DNA from: Nicotiana tabacum
Lineage: Eukaryota; Streptophyta; Magnoliopsida; Solanales; Solanaceae
Assembly: GCF_000715075.1 (NCBI RefSeq)
Contig: NC_134089.1
Coordinates: forward strand, 71,778,697 to 71,842,696
Length of the DNA stretch: 64,000 nt
Reading direction: 5' to 3'
In this document: positions 48,101 to 54,751 of the stretch, piece after piece
Layout of the letters: the number at the start of each line of letters is the position of its first letter
Position numbering within the stretch: the stretch's first letter is position 1
Program-made: the position numbers and the translations under genes
Notes under the pieces: generated by a model
Seen by the model: only the letters and a program-made list of their open reading frames with translations
Databases searched by the model: none
Told to the model about the DNA's origin: nothing

Positions 48101-49231
48101 GATTCGACAGACGAGGCATTATTACCTCCTTCCTGGTTTTTTCCTACTTGATAGGAGTAACATACTGTTAAATCAGATATTGAAAGTGATGGAATCATTC
48201 ATCAGTGCCAATGTTTCAACGCTTTTGCCTCATCAGGATGGTGCTTTGGTGAAGGATCATTCAAGCAGAATTCTTTCTATAGCCTCTGTTCTCTTGCTTA
48301 TGCATGGGGATGTTAAGATGCAGAAACTTCTTCTGGCATGCAAGACACAGATTACGAATATATTACAAAGCATGCTAACGCTAAAGGTATGACTTCAAAC
48401 TCTGAGCTGAAAGCTTTCTAATTTTCAACCGAGCTAGCATATAGTACGACTCATTTGTAATTTATACTATGAAGGTTACTGGTCCCTATGTTTTACTTTG
48501 CCAGAGTCGTGGTTATATTTTTTTTTTTTTTTGGATGCATAATAATTTCAAAAGCTGCAAGTGTTGCTAGCTCTTGTCCTTGTTAAACCGTATAAATTGA
48601 TAAACCGAAACTTTTAAAAAGAGAGGCCTTTAGTGCTGCTTCAAGCTTTCATGAGTGTTAAATAGTGCGTGACCATCTCATCTAAAAACTTGAGAGTACA
48701 GTTTTATCTGCTTAATTATGTATCAGCACGCCCCTTCACATGCGAGCCTGATTCTTATTCATGGGCCAAGCACATGGAAATTCTTTTTGATAATATGTGA
48801 CGGTAAGACTCGAATCCAGGACATCTGCCTGCTCTATTCAATGAATAATGTGTGACCATCTCATCTAAATGCTTAAGCTGTTAGAGGGAGTACATATTTA
48901 CCCGGGGGGGGGGGGAGAGGGAAGGGAAGAAAGGATCATTTACTTTATGTATTTGTGCAATGGTGCTTACTATATGTTATGCTAAGAACTAATTTCCAAA
49001 AGATTGATGAACAGAACTCTGTGTATTGGTTTTGGTAAGGAAAAAAGAGAGGCAATCTGTTTCTATGTTAATTCGACCAGCATTAGGCTTCATTTTGATG
49101 TTCGTTGCATGTAATCAATTTTGTGTTTGCAGTCTTCTGGGGATATTACCATATCAATTGAAGAAAGACATAAAATTCGAAGTGCTTATGATAGACTGGT
49201 TGCAGCCATTAGCACATTGGAATACGACTAA
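16835..49231 (+). CDS. TEX10/IPI1: TEX10/Ipi1-like pre-ribosome maturation protein (19 exons)
   Basis: Spliced CDS: 16835-16888, 16967-17039, 17316-17438, 18176-18345, 21560-21709, 23220-23369, 24422-24479, 28031-28350, 32906-33037, 36811-36957, 37267-37353, 38458-38580, 38714-38831, 38937-39062, 44852-44986, 47315-47463, 47569-47709, 48063-48386, 49133-49231. It totals 2,679 nt, or 892 residues plus TAA. Every junction is GT-AG and every phase matches. The basic N-terminus ([14 protein letters not shown]) and the helical-repeat Ipi1 block ([32 protein letters not shown]) match TEX10/Ipi1; human TEX10 is of similar length. In yeast and animals Ipi1/TEX10 acts with Rix1/PELP1 and Ipi3/WDR18 in the nucleolus and nucleoplasm on ITS2 processing and 60S maturation; the role here follows from homology. 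The ATG is the first in the leader (AACAATGG). A 27-nt candidate exon at 24121-24147 would give 901 residues. The gene appears intact, and its length comes from transposon-filled introns. Confidence 0.92.
16967..17039 (+). CDS. TEX10/IPI1: TEX10-like exon 2
   Basis: Residues 19-42 ([17 protein letters not shown]). This Lys-rich motif followed by QNAT is the conserved N-terminal signature of TEX10. Acceptor CTGCAG, donor GTAAAG; ends in phase 1. Confidence 0.92.
17316..17438 (+). CDS. TEX10/IPI1: TEX10-like exon 3
   Basis: Residues 43-83, including [19 protein letters not shown], the start of the Ipi1 helical repeats. Acceptor TGCAG, donor GTACTA; phase 1 in and out. Confidence 0.92.
17640..17890. 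other. Unassigned insertion-like segment in intron 3
   Basis: An 18-base T run at 17653-17670 introduces about 200 bases unlike the rest of the intron. This could be the poly(A) tail of a reversed retroelement fragment, but the body is not recognised. Confidence 0.3.
18176..18345 (+). CDS. TEX10/IPI1: TEX10-like exon 4
   Basis: Residues 84-140 ([34 protein letters not shown]). Matches the HEAT/ARM-like Ipi1 N-terminal domain. Ends in phase 0 at donor GTAGTT. Confidence 0.93.
18774..18893. mobile_element. Fold-back MITE in intron 4
   Basis: A 120-bp imperfect hairpin. The left arm CTATGTTGCGCGGACTCTCC pairs with the right end GGAGAGTCCGAGCAACATAG, and GTGTCGGATCCT pairs with AGGATCCGACAC nearer the loop. 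This resembles a widespread Solanaceae element with TTGCTCGGACTCTCC ends. Related unfolded repeats lie at 22185 and 44055. Confidence 0.85.
19158..20473 (+). mobile_element. Non-autonomous Helitron in intron 4
   Basis: The 3' end has a stem ACGTG/CACGT with loop CAACA (20446-20460), then CTAG at 20470-20473 followed by T, the Helitron end signature. The 5' end (ACGAAGACCTTAGC and GTCGTTCGTC) matches the better-preserved Helitron at 58860 but lacks an intact TC start. No Rep/helicase coding sequence is seen. Confidence 0.82.
20641..21296 (-). mobile_element. RTE-type LINE 3' end in intron 4
   Basis: The minus strand encodes the C-terminal part of an RTE-type reverse transcriptase protein (20994-21296), with [16 protein letters not shown] and [20 protein letters not shown] 3' UTR follows and ends in a TTG-repeat tail (CAACAACAAC on the plus strand at 20643-20660). 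It is strongly 5' truncated and lies antisense to the host gene. Confidence 0.9.
21560..21709 (+). CDS. TEX10/IPI1: TEX10-like exon 5
   Basis: Residues 141-190 ([29 protein letters not shown]). Corresponds to the conserved 'AMT...LDLLLEQYP' helix pair of TEX10. Phase 0 on both sides. Confidence 0.93.
21843..22125 (-). mobile_element. tRNA-derived SINE in intron 5 with a second partial copy in tandem
   Basis: On the minus strand a Pol III A box (TGGTATCAGAGC, 22027-22038) and B box (GGGTTCGAGTC, 22003-22013) are spaced as in a tRNA, followed by a body ending near 21843. A second, A-box-less 3' part (CTCATCTAAAAGTTTAAGC on the plus strand) follows at 22045-22125. Related copies are at 39150, 40873 and 48663. 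Confidence 0.82.
22185..22320. repeat. Dispersed repeat, copy 1 (related to the 18774 MITE family)
   Basis: Shares TTGCTCGGA(T/C), ATCTAGAGGTC, GATCCTTCA and a GTACGGGTACGGGTG-like end with the segment at 44055-44190. It has the GGATCCTTCA core also found in the hairpin at 18774, but has no inverted termini of its own. Confidence 0.6.
22322..22372 (-). mobile_element. RTE/SINE 3'-tail fragment
   Basis: An array of eight CAA triplets followed by CCCAGTGTAATCCCAC matches the reverse complement of the terminal region of the RTE-type 3' end family seen at 20641 and 46571. Confidence 0.65.
22840..22935 (+). mobile_element. SINE (second family), 5'-truncated, intron 5
   Basis: TTATCCACTGAGTTTAGACC, GTGCACCATTGGCACTCGGC and an A-rich tail match the 3' half of the fuller copy at 24826-25025. 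A short tandem duplication (AATTATATTTAGGTCACTTATCAGA) follows to about 22998. Confidence 0.65.
23220..23369 (+). CDS. TEX10/IPI1: TEX10-like exon 6
   Basis: Residues 191-240 ([20 protein letters not shown]), ending SLSDN. Acceptor TTGTACAG, donor GTACTA; phase 0 on both sides. Confidence 0.9.
24121..24147 (+). CDS. TEX10/IPI1: Candidate 27-nt micro-exon of the TEX10-like gene
   Basis: Nine codons (IQKKPSAYG) lie between a strong acceptor (TACTCCTGCAG) and a perfect donor (GTAAGT). The flanking exons are both phase 0, so inclusion keeps the frame. It may be constitutive, alternative, or chance; RNA evidence would decide. Confidence 0.5.
24422..24479 (+). CDS. TEX10/IPI1: TEX10-like exon 7
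   Basis: Residues 241-259 ([19 protein letters not shown]). Acceptor TGTATAG, donor GTAAGA; ends in phase 1. Confidence 0.85.
24826..25025 (+). mobile_element. tRNA-derived SINE (second family), intron 7
   Basis: A box-like GGTCTAGTTGTAAGAG and B box-like GAGTTTGAATCCC lie at tRNA spacing, followed by ATCCACTGAGTTTCGAAC, a variant of the 3' body, and an A-rich tail. Plus orientation, unlike the other SINE family in this gene. Confidence 0.75.
25740..26640 (-). mobile_element. L1-type LINE ORF2 C-terminal fragment in intron 7
   Basis: The minus-strand frame at 26351-26614 matches the region after plant L1 reverse transcriptase ([17 protein letters not shown], then [11 protein letters not shown]). 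Further left, the minus strand reads W(K/R)[31 protein letters not shown], the zf-RVT C-terminal part. Antisense, with stops. Confidence 0.82.
26769..26976. mobile_element. Tourist-like MITE in intron 7
   Basis: A 208-bp element with GGGTCGTTTAGTTACGGGAT at the left and, reversed, GGGGCCGTTTTGTTCGAAAT at the right. The interior has repeated GGGATTATAATCC(T)GG palindromes. TAA lies to the left and TTA to the right, compatible with a 3-bp PIF/Harbinger-type duplication but not identical. Confidence 0.65.
28031..28350 (+). CDS. TEX10/IPI1: TEX10-like exon 8
   Basis: Residues 260-366 ([37 protein letters not shown]). Acceptor TTTTGTAG, donor GTACAG. In-frame continuation from the phase-1 exon 7 rebuilds a Gly codon. 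Confidence 0.93.
28431..28444. repeat. Poly-C run
   Basis: Fourteen consecutive C in intron 8, 80 bases after exon 8. A length-error hotspot in any assembly. Confidence 0.9.
29165..32640 (-). mobile_element. L1-type LINE, decayed, antisense in intron 8
   Basis: On the minus strand, from right to left: endonuclease-end motif [13 protein letters not shown] (near 32450), the linker [20 protein letters not shown] (32116-32319), reverse transcriptase pieces [10 protein letters not shown] (31564-31815) and [11 protein letters not shown] (31379-31588), then zf-[21 protein letters not shown] (near 29580-29640), and a 3' tail at about 29165. Many stops and frameshifts. The largest insertion in the gene. 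Confidence 0.87.
32906..33037 (+). CDS. TEX10/IPI1: TEX10-like exon 9
   Basis: Residues 367-410 ([32 protein letters not shown]). Acceptor CATTGCAG, donor GTTTGT; phase 0. Confidence 0.92.
33038..34190. other. Intron 9 proximal part, no feature recognised
   Basis: AT-rich intron sequence without a supported ORF or recognised repeat. Confidence 0.5.
34192..34289 (+). repeat. Short tandem duplication in intron 9
   Basis: TTTGCCAGTAGTTGTATTTAAATCCATCCCACCCT occurs twice about 58 bases apart, with a partial third start (GTTTGCCAGTACATAAC) between them. Confidence 0.85.
34700..35045 (-). mobile_element. L1-type LINE 3' end in intron 9
   Basis: The minus strand reads [20 protein letters not shown] and SLIAFWCTH, a typical C-terminus of plant L1 ORF2. 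A short 3' UTR and an A-run follow (T run at 34709-34716 on the plus strand). Heavily 5' truncated. Confidence 0.78.
35447..36590. mobile_element. Long-TIR MULE-like element in intron 9
   Basis: A 1,144-bp element with TIRs of about 110 bp (GAGAAAAGGCATAAGTTGCC at the left, GGCAACTTATGCCATTTCTC at the right). It is flanked by a perfect 9-bp duplication TACTTATTA (35438-35446 and 36591-36599), diagnostic of Mutator-like insertion. No transposase is seen. The interior (35650-36420) has no recognised captured gene. Confidence 0.92.
36811..36957 (+). CDS. TEX10/IPI1: TEX10-like exon 10
   Basis: Residues 411-459 ([19 protein letters not shown]). Acceptor TGCTGCAG, donor GTTTGC; phase 0. Confidence 0.91.
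37267..37353 (+). CDS. TEX10/IPI1: TEX10-like exon 11
   Basis: Residues 460-488 ([19 protein letters not shown]). Acceptor GTTTGCAG, donor GTAAGA; phase 0. Confidence 0.91.
37440..38261. mobile_element. Non-autonomous hAT element in intron 11
   Basis: An 822-bp element with ends CAGAGGCGTATCC and, reversed, CAGGGCGTATACAC (hAT-type CAGRG termini). It is flanked by a perfect 8-bp duplication ACTCCTTG (37432-37439 and 38262-38269). No transposase coding remains. Confidence 0.88.
38458..38580 (+). CDS. TEX10/IPI1: TEX10-like exon 12
   Basis: Residues 489-529 ([20 protein letters not shown]). Acceptor GATTGTAG, donor GTACCT; phase 0. Confidence 0.91.
38714..38831 (+). CDS. TEX10/IPI1: TEX10-like exon 13
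   Basis: Residues 530-568 ([20 protein letters not shown]). Acceptor CTTGTAG, donor GTACTT; ends in phase 1. Confidence 0.91.
38937..39062 (+). CDS. TEX10/IPI1: TEX10-like exon 14
   Basis: Residues 569-610 ([34 protein letters not shown]). Acceptor CACTGTAG, donor GTAAGT; phase 1. It is followed by the 5.8-kb intron 14. Confidence 0.91.
39150..39362 (-). mobile_element. tRNA-derived SINE in intron 14
   Basis: On the minus strand it carries A box-like TGGTACCAGAGTAGGC and B box-like GGATTCAAGTCCCACCGCC. The body shares CACGCCCCCTCAC and AGCCTGATTCTTTTTCGTG with the copies at 21843 and 48663. It lies immediately beside the TOE-like pseudogene. Confidence 0.8.
39467..40412 (-). pseudogene. TOE/AP2-like (euAP2) processed pseudogene in intron 14
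   Basis: On the minus strand the ATG at 40412 begins [10 protein letters not shown], followed by [14 protein letters not shown] and YAFDILK, the N-terminal signatures of TOE/RAP2.7-type AP2 transcription factors. After a likely one-base loss near 40140 the frame reads [20 protein letters not shown]. Both AP2 domains follow without introns but with stops and shifts: SQYLGV...DCGKQVYL...[16 protein letters not shown] (about 40005-39838), then GVTLHKCG...MGQLLGKK...NFEL (about 39735-39545), then NLDLKLG. Genes of this family are interrupted by introns within the AP2 domains, so an intronless copy implies retroposition. It stops before the usual miR172 site. It is not functional. Confidence 0.88.
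40413..40720 (-). other. Probable 5' leader/promoter-derived flank of the TOE-like pseudogene
   Basis: Upstream of the pseudogene ATG on the minus strand the sequence is pyrimidine-rich like a leader. It contains CACTATATATATTTGG, a TATA-like box on the minus strand near 40648-40660. If it belongs to the copied unit, the transcript that was retroposed started upstream of the usual site. Confidence 0.35.
40873..40951 (-). mobile_element. SINE 3'-end fragment in intron 14
   Basis: GAGCATCTCATCTAAAAGTT and TACTTAAATATGTC match the terminal part of the SINE family at 21843. It is cut at the solo LTR insertion (40957). Confidence 0.65.
40957..41867 (-). mobile_element. Solo LTR, probably copia-type, in intron 14
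   Basis: A 911-bp unit with TGTAGACA...TGTCTACA ends, flanked by a perfect 5-bp duplication ATGTC (40952-40956 and 41868-41872). On the minus strand the U3-like part comes first and AATAAA lies near the end, so the LTR is reversed. An imperfect GAGCTT/GAACTT hexamer array lies at 41250-41340. No internal region is present, so this is an LTR-LTR recombination product. Confidence 0.88.
41900..42526 (+). mobile_element. L1-type LINE zf-RVT fragment in intron 14
   Basis: Plus-strand sequence reads [40 protein letters not shown] and [14 protein letters not shown], the zinc-finger-like C-terminal region of plant L1 ORF2. An A-run ends it at about 42512-42526. Unlike the other LINE pieces in this gene it is in sense orientation. 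Confidence 0.85.
42663..44025. mobile_element. Long-TIR element in intron 14
   Basis: The left end GGCTAATGCATAGAC and the reversed right end GGCCAAATACATAGAC are followed by matching arms sharing TTTTCATTTTGACACCTCAA and later CCTATT(A/G). About 1.36 kb in all. No clear target duplication was found. The interior has unrecognised open stretches (43141-43341, 43466-43657), possibly captured sequence. Confidence 0.7.
44055..44190. repeat. Dispersed repeat, copy 2
   Basis: TAAGTTGCTTGGACACGGGT, GATCTAGAGGTCGGATCCTT and ATACGGGTGCAGG align with the copy at 22185-22320. Confidence 0.6.
44852..44986 (+). CDS. TEX10/IPI1: TEX10-like exon 15
   Basis: Residues 611-655 ([19 protein letters not shown]). 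Acceptor TAATGCAG; donor GTTTTT is weak but is required by the frame into exon 16. Confidence 0.88.
45098..45137 (+). repeat. (TA)n(TG)n microsatellite
   Basis: A TA run passing into a GT run in intron 15, about 110 bases after exon 15. Likely length-polymorphic. Confidence 0.95.
46452..46774 (+). pseudogene. Captured ERF (AP2/ERF-domain) gene fragment
   Basis: An ATG at 46452 opens a Ser/Thr-rich N-terminal stretch. In another frame 46637-46774 encodes an AP2/ERF DNA-binding domain: [19 protein letters not shown], then [20 protein letters not shown] and CAAF. The YRG and RAYD elements resemble group IX ERFs. The domain ends abruptly at the right TIR, losing its last part. A 36-base insertion at 46571-46606 and a frame change disrupt the reading frame upstream. 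It carries no splice signal of its own and cannot make a full ERF. Confidence 0.9.
46571..46606 (-). mobile_element. 36-bp RTE/SINE tail insertion with 15-bp target duplication
   Basis: GAACAACAATAACAACAAAC followed by CCAGTATGTTCCCACT matches the RTE-type tail seen at 20641 and 22322. It is flanked by a perfect duplication AGTAGTAATAATTAC (46556-46570 and 46607-46621). Such extreme 5' truncation with a long duplication is typical of target-primed reverse transcription. Confidence 0.88.
47315..47463 (+). CDS. TEX10/IPI1: TEX10-like exon 16
   Basis: Residues 656-705 ([20 protein letters not shown]). Acceptor TTCTGCAG, donor GTGAGT; ends in phase 0. Confidence 0.9.
47569..47709 (+). CDS. TEX10/IPI1: TEX10-like exon 17
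   Basis: Residues 706-752 ([20 protein letters not shown]). Acceptor TTCTGCAG, donor GTAAGT; phase 0. Confidence 0.92.
47881..47908. repeat. Poly-C/poly-A run
   Basis: About 13 C (from 47880) then about 14 A in intron 17; a likely sequencing or assembly length-error site. Confidence 0.85.
48063..48386 (+). CDS. TEX10/IPI1: TEX10-like exon 18
   Basis: Residues 753-860 ([40 protein letters not shown]). Largest exon. Acceptor GATGTAG, donor GTATGA; phase 0. Confidence 0.92.
48663..48905 (-). mobile_element. tRNA-derived SINE in intron 18 with a partial second copy
   Basis: Minus-strand body with CACGCCCC(T/C)TCAC and a B box-like GGATTCGAGTCTTACCG. The A box is degraded (AGAGCAGGCAG). A second 3' end (GTGACCATCTCATCTAAATG) starts at 48851. 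The same tandem arrangement occurs at 21843-22125. Confidence 0.75.
48904..48914. repeat. Poly-G run
   Basis: Eleven or more G in intron 18, bordering the SINE copy. Confidence 0.85.
49133..49231 (+). CDS. TEX10/IPI1: TEX10-like exon 19 and stop
   Basis: Residues 861-892, ending [14 protein letters not shown] then TAA at 49229-49231. Acceptor GTTTGCAG. A consensus donor GAG|GTAAGT 20 bases after the stop (49251) suggests the 3' UTR may also be spliced. Confidence 0.88.
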   Translation, partial: SSGDITISIEERHKIRSAYDRLVAAISTLEYD

Positions 49232-52200
49232 CCTGGATAGCATGTTCGAGGTAAGTCTGCTTTTCTGCTACCTAGAGTGTGTGCTTGTACAACCCATTTT
49301 GTTCTTGAGAAGGCCCTTAAGAGCATCAATTATGAGAGTAGAAAATTTGACTTGCACGAATCAAGAGTCTTAAGCATGTTTAGTAAAACCTTTGTGATGT
49401 TTTTCCACAAATAAGGCTCATAGTTTAAGGTATGCTTTTCTGCTTTATGAATTATTGATCAGTACCAACCTCGCTGTTACATGCACTTGTTAGAGGATAG
49501 AAGTTGAAGATGACAAAAGTTTGAATATTCTGCAATTGGATGGGGAATATGGATGCAGCATAGCGTGGTTCTATTTTACAGATAGTTTATTTACCCTCTG
49601 AGGATCCATGGGCATTTACTAAAAACCAGTCAAAAGTCTCTTTTTAAATAAAGTAATACAATCTGCAGTACAGGACATAATGTTTTCACTTTCTCGATGA
49701 TCATTACTTTCTGCAGACTCAATGGAGTTCATGGTTAAGAAAGAGTTCAGCAACACAATAGTCATTCAATTTTCTTTGATGACATCTAAAAGCTAACGTC
49801 TGCCAATAGAGTGGGTAAGTTGGATATTTTTAAGACATTTCTCAATCCAACAATGGACGTGAATCATATGTAATCCATATCAATTTTCATACAAATGCCT
49901 AAATTTGCCTAGGCAATGGTATGCTGTACACTACGTCATGCATTTTCATGTCATATTAAGACTATTTGTCTGCTGATTAAGCAGTATTATATGCATTTGT
50001 CGCTTGAGTTTTATTTCGTTCTGATATATCTTGGATTTGAGAATGCAGAGAAATTATGGGACACATTTGGCAGAAGATAAACGGCATTCAGTAAGTTGTG
50101 AGAAACGGAAGTGTCAAGTCTGTTCTGTTGCAAGAACTCAAGAGACATCTCTGTCAACGGTGAACATCATAAGCCTTGTTAAGTCAACAGTGTAAGCTAT
50201 GTTGTCAGTGACTCAATCTGATGTCAACTCAAGTAATGATTCGGATGCTATTTGGCAATTTGATTTTCCCATCTGCAGGTTTAGGATAAGTTACAATTAC
50301 AATCGAGTCTCATTTCGTAGGGTAGTCCATAATAGTCACCACCCTACATTTTATAGTCACATTTGTAATTTTGTGTTCTTGCCATAATGAGAAAAGGCAG
50401 AGAGAGAATGAAGGCATATAGGTATAGGATCCAACAGCATATGTCAGGGCTCTAGCATTTCCTTCAAGCTGAGTTTTGCAATGAATTCTAATAACAAGTT
50501 ATTTTCGAATGTAAAGCAACTCGAAGGCCGATTTAAGTAGTAGTATTTGCATTATGTTCGTTAGTTGTTTTTCCATTTTCTTTCTCACTTCATTTACCTC
50601 ACCTTAACTTCACAGGGTTTTCATTAGGTTCTCTACGTTTTATCTCCACTTCTGTGATTTTGTACATTTTTAGTTATGGAAAGGGCCGAAAAGACAGCGA
50701 TATGAAGCCACAAAGGTAATTGATCCTACAAAATATCTAATTGCTCTGGAACATATTTCTTCAAGCTGTACTACTATAATGAGCTCTACTATATTTATAA
50801 TTACTAGTTTCTGACACGTGTAACCTTTATCAATTGTTACAAACTTTTGAAAATTGAAAATATCCAAAAATATCTAAATGATTTGTTAAAAGTTCTATAA
50901 AATGGATGTATATCAAATGTATTCACATACTTAATTTTTTTTTTCCACCGAAACTAATTTCGATATGTAATAATTATAGTGTCCTAAATCCTACCGAATG
51001 ATAGTTGGTTTATAAGGGATTTGAATTATGTTCTTCTACTTGTCTTATATTCTTTTACTTATATATCGTTGAAACTTAGATTCAAATGATAACAATTGAC
51101 TTATGAAATAATTTAACACTAACCGTGCATTGTAGGTACTATTGTTCACCCTCTTTACTTAGATTATTTGTTTCTATAATCTAAGATTTCTCTTTATGAA
51201 ATAAGTTAATAATAATATATTTGATTTACGTAGTAGCCCTTTCACATAACCCATGACTTCTTAATGGTAAAAGTAAATAGAAGAGGGAGTAAAGAAGTTA
51301 AGTCTACTAATGGGCTTGGTAATTAGTCTAACACTTGAATAATACAACAAAAGGAAAATAACAAACTTAACGTTATTTTTCACTGATAATCAATAAGGAT
51401 AGTATAGTAGCCAAACTTTTCATAACAAAAGATAGTCATTTTCATGATAAAGACTATGGAAATATTGTATAAAAAATATGAACAATTGTAAAATTTGCGC
51501 GAGACTCGTAAAACTAATAGGAAAAGAAAATATTACCTCATTTGAAAATTATAGATTGGTATTATGTGTTATAGACAGTTAGCAGGTATGCCAAATGAAA
51601 AGAACAAACGGTTAATGACCATTTCTCCAATTGACAAATGGTCTCACATTAAGAAGAATTGCTTAATTGATTTGATTGTCCAATTTTGTAAAGTGAATGA
51701 AAGAAGGAGAGAAGGCTGAAATACATGAATCTATAATAATTGTTGGAAGCTCAAAGGAGTAAACATTAAATGGGCATTCTAAAGGTTGAGATAGTATGTA
51801 CATTTGCAATAAAGTATGGGAAGATGAAAGGAATACTTAGGAGTTGGATAGGCTGCATTAAGTACAAATTTATTATTTATTGGAAGGTGATTGTAGTACT
51901 TTACCTTTTTGTACAAGAATATTATTGAAGTAGTATTTATATAGTTAATGGGTAAAATAGTCCTTCAATTTTATGAACTTTTTGGTAATTCAACTTTGAT
52001 ATTTAGAACTCCCTACTTTTAGTATAATACGATAAAGCAACAATTTGACAAACCTTTTTTAGTGAGTGTAATTTATGTGCTTCAGTGTGCTTAGGGATTA
52101 TAAAGTACACAACTAATATGTTGGATCAGTAAGCAAAAAAAATTATTAATGCATAAAAGGGCAAGCACTATGGAAGTGCTGCACACTCCAAAAACCATCC

Positions 52201-52307
52201 TTTTACATACAGAGATCCTCCTGCATTGAGCTACTGAAGTCTTACAAAATTGTGGACTCAACCAGAGAAATAAATTTCTTATATTGAGATGGAGTTCGAA
52301 TCATCTT
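49232..52307 (+). other. 3' UTR and downstream flank of the TEX10-like gene, no other gene seen
   Basis: After the stop, a consensus donor at 49251 and acceptor candidates at 49714-49716 (TTTCTGCAG) and 50048-50049 (GAATGCAG) allow a spliced 3' UTR. The sequence stays moderately GC-balanced to about 50700 and then becomes AT-rich. No supported coding region or poly(A) site could be fixed. Confidence 0.5.
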
Positions 52308-52321
52308 GTGCGAGCTATGGC

Positions 52322-52480
52322 TATCCGTTGACGGGACGGGACAGGACGGGACGATATTTAAGCGGGACGGTGGCGGGACGAGACGAAACGGCACGGGACA
52401 AACAGGACGAAACCTTCGTCCCATCCCGTCCCGCTAACAAACGGGATGAGACGGGACGGAACGGGACAGGACGGGTTCGT
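52322..52480. repeat. Subterminal GGGAC repeats, left end of hAT
   Basis: More than ten GGGAC/CGGGA motifs in direct and inverted orientation, spaced about 5-12 bases apart. The counterpart array is at about 54752-54900. Confidence 0.85.
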
Positions 52481-52916
52481 GGGCCTTAAGTGTATTTTTT
52501 TTTGTTTAAAAAAAACGTCTAGTTTTTTGAAAATTATTATGTTTTTAAAGTTTGCAACGGCTAGATTTTTGACTTATTTAATAAACTTAAATGTTACTAT
52601 GTTAAAATGAAAATTAGAAAAATAAGTAAAGAATTATAAAATATTAAAACAAAAGACTTGTAATGAAACATTCTAATAATTATAAATTTATAATAGAGCT
52701 ATAATTTATTTAATATAATTTCAAAGTATTAACTATTAAGTAACTAAGACAATTCATAAATAAAATTCAACGGTTAGAACCTTTTATTTTATTAATAGAA
52801 CTTTCAAATCTCAAATACAAATATAATTCTTTTGAAGAGCACCTAATCTTCAGCCACCTTTTAGGAAGAGTTCTGTTTGAACTAGGCCTCTTAGTAGCCA
52901 ATTATAAATTATCATA

Positions 52917-53480
52917 CTAATATTTGTAAGCTCCTATATAGCTTCTTTGTAACTTATCAATAATATCTCTCTGACATTCTGCTGGAATTGGCAATATTGA
53001 TTGATGTTCCACGAGCTCCATGCCGTCATCGCTCCCAGTGGTTAGTATCTCATTGTATTCTTCTTCTTCCCTAGTGGTCAATCTTTCAAAACCAAGATTT
53101 CTTCTTTCTGAATTAATCCAATCTCTGAATAATACGGAAATCTCTAGACTGTCCTCCGCTAATGAATGTCTATGATCTCCAATTTGAAATCTTGCTGCGC
53201 TAAAAGCACTCTCTGACGCTACTGATGATGCTTGAATAGCCAGGATATCTCGGGCCATAATTGAAAGTGTTGGAAAAGCTTTGCCACGCTCCCTCCACCA
53301 TGACAAAAGTTGTTCCTTGCCTTCTTCGTCTTTAATATTTTCCAATCCTTGATTAAGATAAGAATCAAGTTCATCATCAATAGAGGAATCAAAACCTGTT
53401 ATATCATCCATATCTTCCCATAAAACTTCTGCTCTAGACTTAGAAGTAGAAGGAGCAGTTTCACAACCAGTTGTATCCAT
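52917..53480 (-). pseudogene. hAT transposase C-terminal (dimerisation) part
   Basis: 187 codons, with LLSWWRERGKAFPTLSIMAR, DILAIQASSVASESAFSAAR and LAEDSLEISVLFRDWI. These are hallmarks of the hAT-C domain of RICESLEEPER/Tam3-like transposases. Separated from the upstream fragment by a stop-laden stretch (53481-53808). Confidence 0.9.
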
Positions 53481-53808
53481 AGATTTATATTTATCAAATA
53501 TTGATCTAGCATAAGAATATATGCTAGCTTGGCAGTTTTCGAGAGATGGTTGTTTATTTTCTTGAATTTCTAAATCTCATAAATTTTACGAACAAGTCTC
53601 TTTGCACCTCTTAGTTTTAAAGATGGGTTAAGCAGAATAGAAATTAAATAAACTTCGGGAATAGGGAAAAATACTTTTTAAATTTTAAAATTATTTCTTT
53701 AATGGCCGGTGCATAAGTTGGATTTATTTTATACTTACCAAATACAACAGAAATTCCACAAATATACCATAATATTTGTGTAACAGTAGGATAATATATA
53801 CCAAAAAA

Positions 53809-54147
53809 TTATTTTGTAGCATAATAAAATTTTTCTAAAAATTTAGTGAGCTCTCTAATCTCATCCCAATCAAAATCAACAATTTGATCAACAGGGTGAG
53901 CATTATACATATTAAATACCTTTTGGATAGGCACCCGATAATCATAAGCAACTTTAAGCATTTCATAAGTAGAATTCCACCTAGTACAAATATCTTTTGG
54001 AACTTTTCTAAATGGAAGGTTAGCACTAGCACATTGTTGAGCAAATTCACGAATTCTACTTTGTTTATGAGCACGAAAAATATAGCCACAAGCGTGTTGT
54101 ATTTTACTACAAGCATCAGAAAATAAATTAAAAAATACTAAATACAT
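53809..54147 (-). pseudogene. hAT transposase central fragment
   Basis: Contains KVPKDICTRWNSTYEMLKVA, the TRWNSTYxML motif of the hAT core, and ELTKFLEKFYYATK, preceding the hAT-C part. The N-terminal half of a normal transposase (BED finger and first catalytic Asp region) is missing to the right. Confidence 0.88.
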
Positions 54148-54751
54148 TTTTAGGTGCCATAATTTTAATACGAAATTAAATTTAAAAAACTAACACAAAT
54201 ATTAAACACACAAATAAAATACGAAAATATAACACGTAAAGTAAACACAAAATTAAGCACTAAAATGATACGCAAAAATTATACTCCTATATTAAAATTA
54301 GGAGATGGAACAAGTGCACCGTGATTAAATATTGAAATTTGAAGAAATTACCCAAAATATTGCTCCAAATACTTGACGAATTAATTTGAAGCTTGAAAGT
54401 TGCTCCAAAAGATTTGCCCAAATACTTGAAAGTTGAAACTTGAAAGTTATCACTTGATACTCGATAGTTGATATTTGATAGTAACAAAATTGAGAGAATA
54501 ATATAGAATATAGATAGAATATTAGAATGTAAGAGATTTGAGAGAGAAGATTGATTTTTTGTGGGAAAAAATGAAGAAGAATGGAAGGTATTTATATAGA
54601 AAATAGGTCCAAAGTGTAATTTAATAAACTTAGGGGTTATATTAAAAGTTTGGGAGGGGGTAAGGGCTGTTTGGACCATTGACAACGACTATTTTTGCAA
54701 TTTAAGTTGTTGCCCAACGGCTAATTTTTAAAAAAAAAAAAAAAAAAAATC

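Noticed and set aside
50810..50830. ACTAGT followed by a GACACGTGT palindrome, resembling a reversed Helitron 3' end
   Set aside because: The CAACA-loop hairpin seen in the two clear copies is absent and no 5' start was found to the right.
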